Positions 38,515 through 49,854 of a DNA stretch of 64,000 nt are shown here, piece by piece. Numbering within the stretch: the first letter of the stretch is position 1; the number at the start of each line of letters is the position of its first letter. Position numbers and translations under genes: made by a program. Origin of the DNA: Dallia pectoralis. Lineage: Eukaryota; Chordata; Actinopteri; Esociformes; Umbridae. The stretch covers positions 25,504,851-25,568,850 of the forward strand of contig CM055728.1 of NCBI GenBank assembly GCA_029465975.1. The letters are read 5' to 3'. The notes under the pieces were generated by a model. The model did no database searches. It was not told the DNA's origin and saw nothing but the letters and a program-made list of their open reading frames with translations.

Positions 38515-39340
38515 TTTTAGGGTTAGGGTCACTAATGCTATAAGTTAGGTAGAGTAGGCAGATAGGGTCACTGATGCTATAGGTTAGGTAGAGTAGGCAG
38601 GTAGGACCACTAATGCTATAAGTTAGGTAGAGTAGGCAGGTAGGGTCACTCACTAATGCTATAAGTTAGGTAGAGTAGGCAGATAGGGTCACTCACTAAT
38701 TATATAAGTTAGATAGAGTAGACAGGTAGGGTCACTCACTAATGATATAAGTTAGGTAGAGTAGGCAGGTAGGGTCACTCACTAATGATATAAGTTAGGT
38801 AGAGTAGGCAGGTAGAGTCACTCACTAATTATATAAGTTAGGTAGAGTAGGCAGGTAGGGTCACTCACTAATGATATAAGTTAGGTAGAGTAGGCAGGTA
38901 GGGTCACTCACTAATGATATAAGTTAGGTAGAGTAGGCAGGTAGGGTCACTCACTAATTATATAAGTTAGGTAGAGTAGACAGGTAGGGTCACTCACTAA
39001 TTATATAAGTTAGGTAGAGTAGACAGGTAGGGTCACTCACTAATGATATAAGTTAGGTAGAGTAGGCAGGTAGGGTCACTCACTAATGATATAAGTTAGG
39101 TAGAGTAGGCAGGTAGGGTCACTCACTAATGATATAAGTTATGTAGAGTAGACAGGTAGGGTCACTCACTAATGATATAAGTTAGGTAGAGTAGGCAGGT
39201 AGGGTCACTCACTAATGATATAAGTTAGGTAGAGTAGACAGGTAGGGCCACTAATGATATAAGTTAGGTAGAGTAGGCAGGTAGGGTCACTCACTAATGA
39301 TATAAGTTAGGTAGAGTAGACAGGTAGGGTCACTAATGCC
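38515..39340. repeat. Minisatellite, 39/43-bp unit, about 20 copies
   Basis: The unit contains ATATAAGTTAGGTAGAGTAG then GCAGGTAGGGTCACT. Interior copies have TCACTCAC (43 bp). The first three copies at the left, and two at the right edge (near 39246 and 39328), have a single TCAC (39 bp). Further variants are GACAGG for GCAGG and AATTATATA for AATGATATA. Confidence 0.95.
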
Positions 39341-41432
39341 ACCAACCAAGTGTTCCCCGGTTGTACATTTCTGTCATGCAGTGAAATCCTCTTTGTTTTT
39401 TGCATGGAATATTAAACCTCTCAGTGCACTGTAGTTATGCGGTCTGGTTGTAGTTTGTTCATTTGCTTTGGTGTGTTTTACTATTGGTGTAAATAGGATC
39501 ATGTTACGACCTCGCCTGCCTCTAGTCATCTGGGGTTTGGTGCATAACACAACGAAGAAGGCAGAACTGCTATTCTGAAAGGACTGGAATTATTGGCTGT
39601 ATTTGGACAATGACAGGCATTTCTAATTTATTTTCATTTTGTTATAATAAACTATTTTCTTGTACCTGAAAGTTCCATCAAATGTATTGCTATAACTGTC
39701 TGTCATTGTAACATAACAAAAGAATAACATTTAATTGGCAATACGCATAAATATATTAATTGTCAATATTATTAAATGATGGTCCATCTGACTGATGGTT
39801 CAATATGCAACACTTTTATAAATTATGGACTAATATACTTTAATGACTACAGCCAAAAAGTATGCGTAAGATAATGAAATCATAAAGCGATAATAAAGAC
39901 TAATAAATATGTGCTGGGTAAACAAAAAGTTCGTTCTGGAGTTCAAGTGAGCGGATAATGGCCCTGCTTGCATGCTTTGGCTAACGTGGTAGGAGTGAAT
40001 TGGCATGTTTCCTCGGTATTCAATGAAGGAATGTCTGTTGATTGTTCGTGCCACTCACATCTGAAATAGTGCATCATCAATGTCCCATTAATAAACTATC
40101 ACAGGCTACCCCTCAAAGTTGCATCATCAGTTAAAGGACATAGTTGTGATTTTACAAATTTGTTAATATTTTTTTGACCAGAATTATATTTCAGGATTAT
40201 GTTGCAGCATTAGTTTTAGAGCCGGGAGCATAAAGTGGCCGATTTACAAGATAGGAGCCTTTATGTGTTGTGGACCAAAAAGGGAAATCAATGTCTCAGA
40301 CATATGAATTAGTACAAATGTGTGTAAATTAATTATCTGGGAAACCACAATCGAACGAGTTGCTCTCTCAGCATCTCTGATCATCTCATGCGCACCAACA
40401 AGGTGATTCTGAACCCTGACAACAAGAATCAATTAACATTAATTGACACTAACCACAATCTTGAAATTGGCAGAAACAAGGTTGGTCATTAACAAGGCCT
40501 AATATTGTGTTTTTGGGGGTTTCAACTCTTGACACTGGAGGGCAGTAATAAGGACTATGGTGATCAGGCTATTTTAAATTTTTTAGGTTTAGGTTAAACT
40601 GGTGCCATTGTTTTTCTAAGATAAATGTATTAATACATTTCTTGTAGTTATGATATTTTTCTATGTTATTTTAATTCAGTTGTCTGAATTGATTTCCTAA
40701 TTTAATGTATCATTTCATTGTGGTTGTTTGTTATATTAACCTCAATGAAGTCTGATTTACTCATGTTAATATATATTACAATATTAAAATCTTTTTAAGA
40801 TCTTTTTATTTGCACTCCTGGTCTGACATGAACACATTTGTCAGTCATTAGTTAGTCATTGTGAACTATATTCAACAGTCTTATCTAAGCAACTAGCATT
40901 GATAACGAGGATGATTGCTTGTAAATCCCAACTTCTGTGGGACAGTGAAACAGAAGCTAAGAAGGGGACTGCTATTCATTTCTGATACTGGTGTGTTGTT
41001 TTTTCTCTCAGTCTGGATGAATTGGTATTTCTGGGGGATCGAAGCAATTGCCTAAGGCTGATGATTGAGATTGAGTCAATCATAGAAATCTCTGTCTTTC
41101 ATGATTTACAGTTATACACTGCTAGGATCATTATTTCTAATATTATGTTATGTCATTGAGACACAGTTAGTCTAGGATTCGGGCCAAATAAATTAATAAC
41201 CTCTACATTGTACATATATTTATTTAGTAACATGGTGTCAGTTAAATGTTTTTTTTAAAACGTGACTTGACTGTGGTCGTACATTATTGTTTTTGCTATG
41301 TAATGTTATTAAATTCCATAGCCAAAATAAAAAACTGTAACATGAAGCTAGGTATGACAGCGTAAAGGTCTATTTGGCTATTTTACAACAGAATATTGGA
41401 TTGTTCTTCGCCCTTCACTTTGTCTATAGATC
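39341..41432. other. Intergenic, upstream of bcas1
   Basis: No exon or motif is recognised. 5' untranslated exons of bcas1 could lie here or in the gap but cannot be identified by coding potential. Confidence 0.45.
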
Positions 41433-41932
41433 NNNNNNNNNNNNNNNNNNNNNNNNNNNNNNNNNNNNNNNNNNNNNNNNNNNNNNNNNNNNNNNNNNNN
41501 NNNNNNNNNNNNNNNNNNNNNNNNNNNNNNNNNNNNNNNNNNNNNNNNNNNNNNNNNNNNNNNNNNNNNNNNNNNNNNNNNNNNNNNNNNNNNNNNNNNN
41601 NNNNNNNNNNNNNNNNNNNNNNNNNNNNNNNNNNNNNNNNNNNNNNNNNNNNNNNNNNNNNNNNNNNNNNNNNNNNNNNNNNNNNNNNNNNNNNNNNNNN
41701 NNNNNNNNNNNNNNNNNNNNNNNNNNNNNNNNNNNNNNNNNNNNNNNNNNNNNNNNNNNNNNNNNNNNNNNNNNNNNNNNNNNNNNNNNNNNNNNNNNNN
41801 NNNNNNNNNNNNNNNNNNNNNNNNNNNNNNNNNNNNNNNNNNNNNNNNNNNNNNNNNNNNNNNNNNNNNNNNNNNNNNNNNNNNNNNNNNNNNNNNNNNN
41901 NNNNNNNNNNNNNNNNNNNNNNNNNNNNNNNN
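41433..41932. other. Assembly gap of exactly 500 N
   Basis: The run of 500 N is a placeholder. Its true length is unknown. All open frames through it are artefacts. It lies 52 bases before the acceptor of the first coding bcas1 exon. Confidence 1.
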
Positions 41933-42002
41933 ACAGCGTTAACATTACGAACATATGTACAGACACTGAACATTTCTTCTGCAGGTTTCTACTGTGATCA
42001 AG

Positions 42003-42029
42003 ATGGGCAATGAGAATTCCAAAACCACG
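42003..42029 (+). CDS. bcas1: bcas1 coding exon 1
   Basis: The acceptor TTCTTCTGCAG ends at 41984; 18 untranslated bases precede ATG at 42003. It codes MGNENSKTT, then donor GTATTG. Gly2 with Ser6 fits an N-myristoylation site, suggesting membrane association. An upstream non-coding exon is therefore required. Confidence 0.88.
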
Positions 42030-45000
42030 GTATTGTTAAAATCTGCATTCTTTAACAGCATGTGTTATTCTATGAATGCTATCACACAGGGAAAATGTGT
42101 GGTTTTTCAAACCAAACGGAAGTGTTTACTTTCTTGTCGAAGTGGGTTCATGTTTTAGGGGTATTTTATACCAAAACGCAATAATCATGGTGATGTGTGG
42201 AAAGTGATGAAATGAATGAAATTCAGAATTGTTTTACCCTTAGACCGACCAACCTCATGAAAAGTCAGAGAATGGAGGAATGAATGGTCATGCAGTGAGC
42301 ATCTCATCCAATGACCTGGAGAATGCCAGTAAGTATTTCAAATGCAAGACTCTACATCACATCAACTTAATGTGTGGCCTTGAGTATTTTCCTGTATTCT
42401 TTATTCTTTCGAACCCGGTTTTCCCTGTGTTCCTTCATTTCGTCATACCCTTATGTATCTATGGCCCTGTGTTGCCGCGACAACTTGTATCAGATTCACG
42501 AGAGTTTAAGCCCGACTTAAACTGAGTGATTTTACTCTGTAATTTATTCAGCTATCACCAGACTGTTGCCCCGTGATCAATACACCAAACACTGGTGTCA
42601 ACTGGTTGCAACACCTCTCTACATACAGATACCTTGGTGTTAAAGTTTAGCTCCAATGTGATGATACGATAGTAGCAGTCGGCCGGGCAATCAATTGTTG
42701 GATTAAACAGGATTCATTTATGTCTCTAATAAGTCTCTGGAAATACAGTCAGACTGTACTGCCGGGTGGATTCACTGTTAACTATAGGCGTCGCCGGTAA
42801 GGATGATGAACAGATGTTTGATCTGTCAATGTGTACACTGTCTCTCTGGTTGGAGGGTCATGTATGAGGATTTGCACGGTTTAAGTATTGATATTATTAA
42901 TCTGTTTGATATGAGCAAGGGAGCAGTTAAAGCTCGTGTTTCCAGAACGAGTCGAGTTTGTTTTACAACAACTCATATGACTCAAGTAGCATGTTAGTTT
43001 TACATCCAGAGGAACGAATAGTGGTGCTTACACTGAGCTTAGGTTAATGACCCTGGCGTTGCAGTGATTAGTCATCAGGGCAGTATTGATAGGATACTCC
43101 TTTGGTAAAGATACCTACTGTTTATTTATATAACAAATTATATATGCCATAACCTCTAATAGATCATAGGCAGATACTAACAAAATTATAGAGTCCAAAT
43201 GATAAATAATAGCTTTATTTTATTTCCTGTCACACCGACTTATTAACCTATCCCTTACATTTACCTGTGAACCAGCTGTGGAACAGAAAAGTACCCCGCC
43301 CTCACTGCCTCCCTCTGCTGAGCCAGCTATAGTGGAGTCAGACAGCAGCTGTGCTGGGCTGGAGGTGAAGAAAGAGCCTGTCGTCGACACAGTTCCAGAA
43401 GCAGAATCAGAGACTCCAGACGTTCAAACTCAAATCACTTCGGAGCCGGAGCCAGACCCTCAAGTGAAAGAGCCCAAAAAGAATTCGAAAGAAAAAGGCA
43501 GCATCTTTAAGCTACTCAAGAAAAAGGCTAAGGCTCCGCCCACAACCAAACCTGATACGGAGGTGCCCATAGAGGAGACTCCAGATAATCAGACAGTCTC
43601 GGAAAATGTAACCGACGGGATCCAGGCTGTAAGTATACAGGTTGTTAGTGAACCCATCCAATGTAATGATCGTTGTGCTCAAACTTTTAGCAAATTATAC
43701 TTTTGGGGCGGTTAATCCAACGTAGCAATCACGGTAATTTAAGATGTCATGTTAGTTTGTAATGCTCACTTTCAGTGATATTAAATAATCAACAGGTAAT
43801 TCTTCAATTTCCCCGGGTATAACGAAGCATTGTGTGAATCTAACAAACATCCTTGTTGGTTCTTATTACAAAGGAGACAGGTGAAGGCATCATTTCCTTG
43901 TCATCGTCCATTGAACCGGATTGGGAAATCCTTAAGGCACCACGTTTGTTTCCATTGCCACAGCCAATTACAACCTTGTATCCGGCGGCTGAATGTGAAC
44001 GTCCGTCACTGACTGATTTGCGCGAGGCAGATGCCATTGAAATGACCACTGAAACCTTGGAAGAGCAGCTTACGGACAAGAGTATCAGCCCCAAGGATTG
44101 TATCAGCCCACCCAAACAGGAATCAACGGACATGGCGATTGGTGAAGAAGTCACAGGAGATTCTGTAAAGGAAAGCACTGAATCTGAAGATATCCTGGAA
44201 GACATTGCGGAAGAACTAGAAGAGCTTGAACAAATTGCAGATCTTCTTGAAGAAGGAGCAGCTATAGAGTCAGCAACGGCTGAAGAACTGGAATCAAGCA
44301 CAACCAGTACAGAAAAGTCCACGCTGGAAAGTGCATGCCTACCTCAAATGACGGAAGAACTACAAGAGATACTTGGTACTACAGAATCAAAACAATCTGA
44401 CCCTAGACCATTAAAAAAAGAGAAGTGCAGCTCCCTTTATGTAGTGTTGGCGAAGTGTGGAAGTAAATCTAGTCACGCAAAGGCAAGTGATGAGGAATTT
44501 GCGTTTGAAAGTCAGGAGACTCAAACAAAGGCAGTATATGCTGATGAAGCTACAAAATCTGAAGACATTTGTCTGTCTGAAGAACCCGTCGCAGGAGAAA
44601 AGCAAGACTATTACGAGTATGAAGACAAAAGAATAAGCGCGTCATTCCCAAAAGATGCTACGGCATCGCTGAGGTTGCTTGGTCATCTGCAATCGGCCTG
44701 TATGAAAATAATGAAAGAATCACCATATAGGCCTGTCAGTGTGGAGGCTGGCTGGTCCACAGAGGGTGGCACTATTTACATTACAATCACAGTCAGTTTG
44801 GGGGAGAGAACCTCAGAATCCAAACCAAAATAGACAGGTGCGAAAAAAGAGCATCTAGATTGTTCTGTGAATAAATGATTGTTTCACTGTGACAAATGTT
44901 GATATTTGATCAATTTGAGCGCTGGTTATTGTTTTGTATAGCTTATTTGATGACAGTTACCTGGTAGGATTTATTATTTTATCATACCTGTGATGATGCA

Positions 45001-48000
45001 ATTAAATGGTTACAAAGTTTGGTTCACAGTTTTTTCAATCCATTCAAGCTTTTTCAGACACTCAGATTTTGGTGACATTTAGACTAATTGGTAGAGCACC
45101 TATGAAAACTGTGGAATTATCGCATTTTACTCACATTTTTGCACATTTCAACAAAAAATAGAAAAATAAGAGCTTTTTGCACAGGAATAATTTTTCTGTA
45201 ACTTAACATTGTTTAGAATGTTTTTTAGGTATGCACAAATAATATTCAGATAATCAATGTGGAACAGTCAATACTGTGAGTGAATATATGTAACTGATGT
45301 AAATGTACAGACATTCATGCACAGTAAAGCAATGCTTTATGGAATGAAATGTGACCCACATTTTGCAAATACAAATATATGCGGCATTTATCAACCGTAA
45401 ACATTTTTTTTAAATATATCTACTTTCTCAGAACATAAATGCATCTAAATTACTAAATTATACTTTCAAATATATAGGATAACGTCTGTCTGCAAAAATA
45501 TCAACTCAAACTCTATGCTTTTGAATCCAAGCAAACAAAAATAATGTTAGTCTGTTTTAAAAATATCTAAGCAGATCAATATATTCTCCTTCCAGTAAGT
45601 AAATAGTTCTGAACTACAAAAATACAACTATGAAATGTGCAAAAAATATGGGCATTAATCTGGGCTTTTATTTATTTTTAAATAAACCATATGCATCAAA
45701 TCAAGTAATGTTATTATAAATATTTTAAATAAACATAAAAATGTAAAACAAGTATAATATGGGCAGGATTTATTCACTGTAACCATCACCATTTTATCCC
45801 ATGAATTCAATAAACATTCATTAGTTCCAATGCTCACAGCTTTGTAGAGCTAGAAGATTGGGATATTGTACTGTGGTTAAATGGTAGCCTTAACTGTCAT
45901 GATGATTGCTTATTTTTTTATTCAATTTATTTACAGTTTTGTGGAGCATCACAGTGAGTTTACTGTACGTTCAGTCAACAACAACTCGTAAAACTGTACC
46001 AAATACCAAATCTGAACCAAACAAATGATTCCTATAAAGAAACACTTAAAAAATTCTTAACCACCAAAAATAAATTAAAGATTCCAATCGAATATTGCCA
46101 ATGTGTATATCAGTCTGTTCACATTATACAGTATATAGGGGGTTGGGATGTGTAGACATTTTAGATAGAGTCAACTGTTGTTCCTGCTGAACAGACAGCA
46201 TTGTTTAATGACTGGAGCCAAACCCAGACGATGAATTACCATTGTTTCATTTCAAATCATATTGTCAGACATTTTTTTATAAATAAAATAATTAAATCGG
46301 TTAAGACTTTCTTAACCAGATGTTCTTCGAAAATAAACATGCACAAATATTGCATTTCAGTTCGTCGACATTTCACACAGCAAAAAGACAGACCTGTCTA
46401 ACATTGCTGAATATAAATGAGTGTGGGTTGGAAACGGACGTCAATAAAAGGATGATTGTTGCTGTTGCCCTGAGTAGGCAGAGGCATGGTTGGAATTGTG
46501 CTCTCATCCCAATGCCTCACATAACAGAACCATTGGCTGCATATGATCTGCACTGCTCCGACACGTTCACCCTTATGATCCCTGTCGGTTGCCTTTAGGA
46601 GACGCTTGCCGAGGATCCTCCCAACCCTACTGCTGTGGTGGAGGAGGTGAAACACACAGATATTGACGAGGAGAGCATTCCATTTCTGGAAAACCTAGAG
46701 GAAAGCCCGGAGAGTGAAGGTGAGGCAGCGACGGCTTCAGTTATGAACTTCTTCAAAACGCTGGTAAGTAAATCTTGACATATGATCTAAATTGTATTTC
46801 AAATATTGAGCAGTTGTTCTAACAGTTGTTCTAACAGGACGTAGACATGTACAACCTGATGGTCGTTTGAAAAAACAACAAAACAGTTAAATGGATATTA
46901 TATCAAAGATGGATAATACTTTGTAACTTTTTGACCTTTGGCAAAACAATCTAAAGCCTTTTAAATAGACTACTGTGATACCATTGCAGACGCTACTGAA
47001 GGAACGTCATTTAGAAAGAAAAACAGATTGTCATAATCCATAACTCACATTGTGGTATGGTCATTCTATACTTCTGTTATAAAGTAGGGAGAACAGAAAT
47101 AAAACAGAAGACAGTCAATCAGTGAAATCCTGGCCAGAAATTATACTGTAGCGTTGTCAGTTATCTTGGCCAGAACATATACTGTAGCGTTGTCAGTTAC
47201 CTTGGCCATCGTGCGTGAAGACAAAAAGAAGAGTGACCACGTCGAAAAGGAATCATTACACAGGCATCTATTGTTTTTTTGTCTTCATCATGCTTTCTAT
47301 TGGAATCATGCCTGCATAAAGAGATAACATATAGCCCCAGACCCGTGCTAATCAAATCCTTTGAACATGCGGGAATGTGGTGGTCTTTTGTTCATCTCAT
47401 AGTCTGAGCTCACAAGGGAGGCCTGTGCTATTGGAAGTTGAGATGCGTGAAGGGGCAGGCCTACGCCATCTCCGGAGTACAATGGCAGTCACAACAAGAG
47501 AACATGTACTGTATGTGCTTTGCCAGGGAGCTCTTTGTGTGCTATCAGTTAGAAATGATGTAAATGGCTACATTAATGACTGAAAGACATCTGTGAATTT
47601 CACTGTTTCCTGTAGGTCTCTTGTCAAAATAAACACTTTGATGTTGCTGTATGGGTAACACTTTATTTTCGAGAGCCCCCAAAGTGTGTCTGTAGATGCG
47701 CTAAAGATTATTTACTCACTATAACAAACATTTTATATAACTATATCCAAGCACTAACCCCTAAACAAACCATTATCCTTAGCCTAATTGTAACCCTTAC
47801 TATAAACTGTTTTCTAAACCTAAACCTAACCTTAACTTTGGGTTGTATTGAAGACCTCAATGACTTTAAAGGTGGCACTGTCAAAGGACGCCACTTGTGC
47901 CAAAAGTCAGTTTGGGATGTTTTGCCCAACTAGATCTAACCTGGTCAACTGTGGGTCATATCACTGTGAAGCGGAAGCGTCTAGGAGCAAAAACAGCCCA

Positions 48001-49811
48001 CTAGATCGACCCTGGTCAACTGATATCACTGTGAAGCCGCCCGGCCACAGAATGGTTGACCATGCAAATTTACAGAGCGGGGCGGCCGTGTTAAAATCCC
48101 TTATCGTCTGCAGCATCACCACAGAGTTCCAAACTGCCTCTGGGAGTAACATCAACACAGAGTTCCAAACTTCCTCTGGTAGTAACGTCACCACAGGGTT
48201 CCAAACTGCCTCTGGTAGTAAAATCACCACAGGGTTCCAAACTGCCTCTGGTAGTAACATCACCACAGGGTTCCAAACTGCCTCTGTTAGTCACATCACT
48301 CCAAACTGCCTCTGGTAGTAAAATCACCACAGGGTTCCAAACTGCCTCTGGGAGTAACATCACCACAGGGTTCCAAACTGCCTCTGGTAGTAACATCACC
48401 ACAGGGTTCCAAACTGCCTCTGGTAGTAACATCACCACAGGGTTCCAAACTGCCTCTGGTAGTAACATCACCACAGGGTTCCAAACTTCCTCTGGTAGTA
48501 ACATCACCACAGGGTTCCAAACTGCCTCTGGTAGTAAAATCACCACAGGGTTCCAAACTGCCTCTGGTAGTAACATCACCACAGGGTTCCAAACTGCCTC
48601 TGTTAGTCACATCACTCCAAACTGCCTCTGGGAGTAACATCACCACAGGGTTCCAAACTGCCTCTGTTAGTAACATCACTCCAAACTGCCTCTGTTAGTA
48701 ACATCACTCCAAACTGCCTCTGTTAGTAACATCACTCCAAACTGCCTCTGGTAGTAACATCACCACAGGGTTCCAAACTGCCTCTGGTAGTAACATCACC
48801 ACAGGGTTCCAAACTGCCACTGGTCGTAACATCAGCACAAGAACTGGGGAATTTTAGGAAGCCTGACCTCAACCCCATTAAAATCTTTGGGATGAATTGG
48901 AATAGTGATTGTGAGCCGGACCTTCTCATCCAACGTTACTGCCTGATCTCACAAAGGCTGTTTTGGTTGAATGGCCACAAATTCCCACACAGGCACTCCA
49001 AACATCTTATGTAAAGCCGCCCAAGAAGTGTGGCGGTTGTTCAAAATTCAACTCAATATCAATGTCCATATTATTAAAACGAGATGTCTAACTTCCTCAT
49101 ATAGGTGTGATGGTTGGGTGTCCACATACTTTTGGCCAAATTGCGTGTTACCAACTATGGAACGAAACAAAATAAATTGCCACCCACCTATCTTTATTAT
49201 AACATTTGGGATTGTAACCAGACACTCACTATATGCTTGTATGTTTCTCAGGTGACTCCTACCAAGAAAACCAAGCAAGACAGCGCTACCCCTGATGTGA
49301 CAACAGACCAGGTAAACACGTCTTTTTTTCTTTCTTTTTTTTACATAATACATAAATAAAAAAAAAAAGATAAATTCATTTATAACTCATCACCATGAGA
49401 TCTCATTCAACATCAATATTACCACCTGGTGTACATTTGAATGAATGTTCTGTATCAGTTGTAACATATTCAAGTGCATAGAGTCTGCTAAATTCTTTTG
49501 ATTTAATGAATATTGTATACAATACCTCAGAAAAAGTGAACAGGAATTTCTGTTATTGAATCCTAATCATGCCAAGTACTGTCTGAGTTAAACAGGCCAA
49601 TGATTCCTCAGCCAGAAACAGGTTAGTTGGTGTTATCATGTTATCAGCAGTCAGCCGTGTTACAACACATGCTCCCGTAATGTTGTCATCTGCCCGACTG
49701 GTTACAAAGTCTGTCCGAGAGATTGATTGCAAAATATCCGGTCTTGACTATTGTTTGTTGTTGTCAGCAGACGCAGAAGGAAGCCCATCCAACAGCGACA
49801 CCTACTGTGAG

Positions 49812-49854
<43 letters not shown>

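Noticed and set aside
41374..42013. Frames of 180-207 aa made mostly of X
   Set aside because: They read through the 500-N assembly gap.
47848..48929. Frames of 101-163 aa on both strands
   Set aside because: They run over the 36-bp Tc1-derived array in a bcas1 intron.
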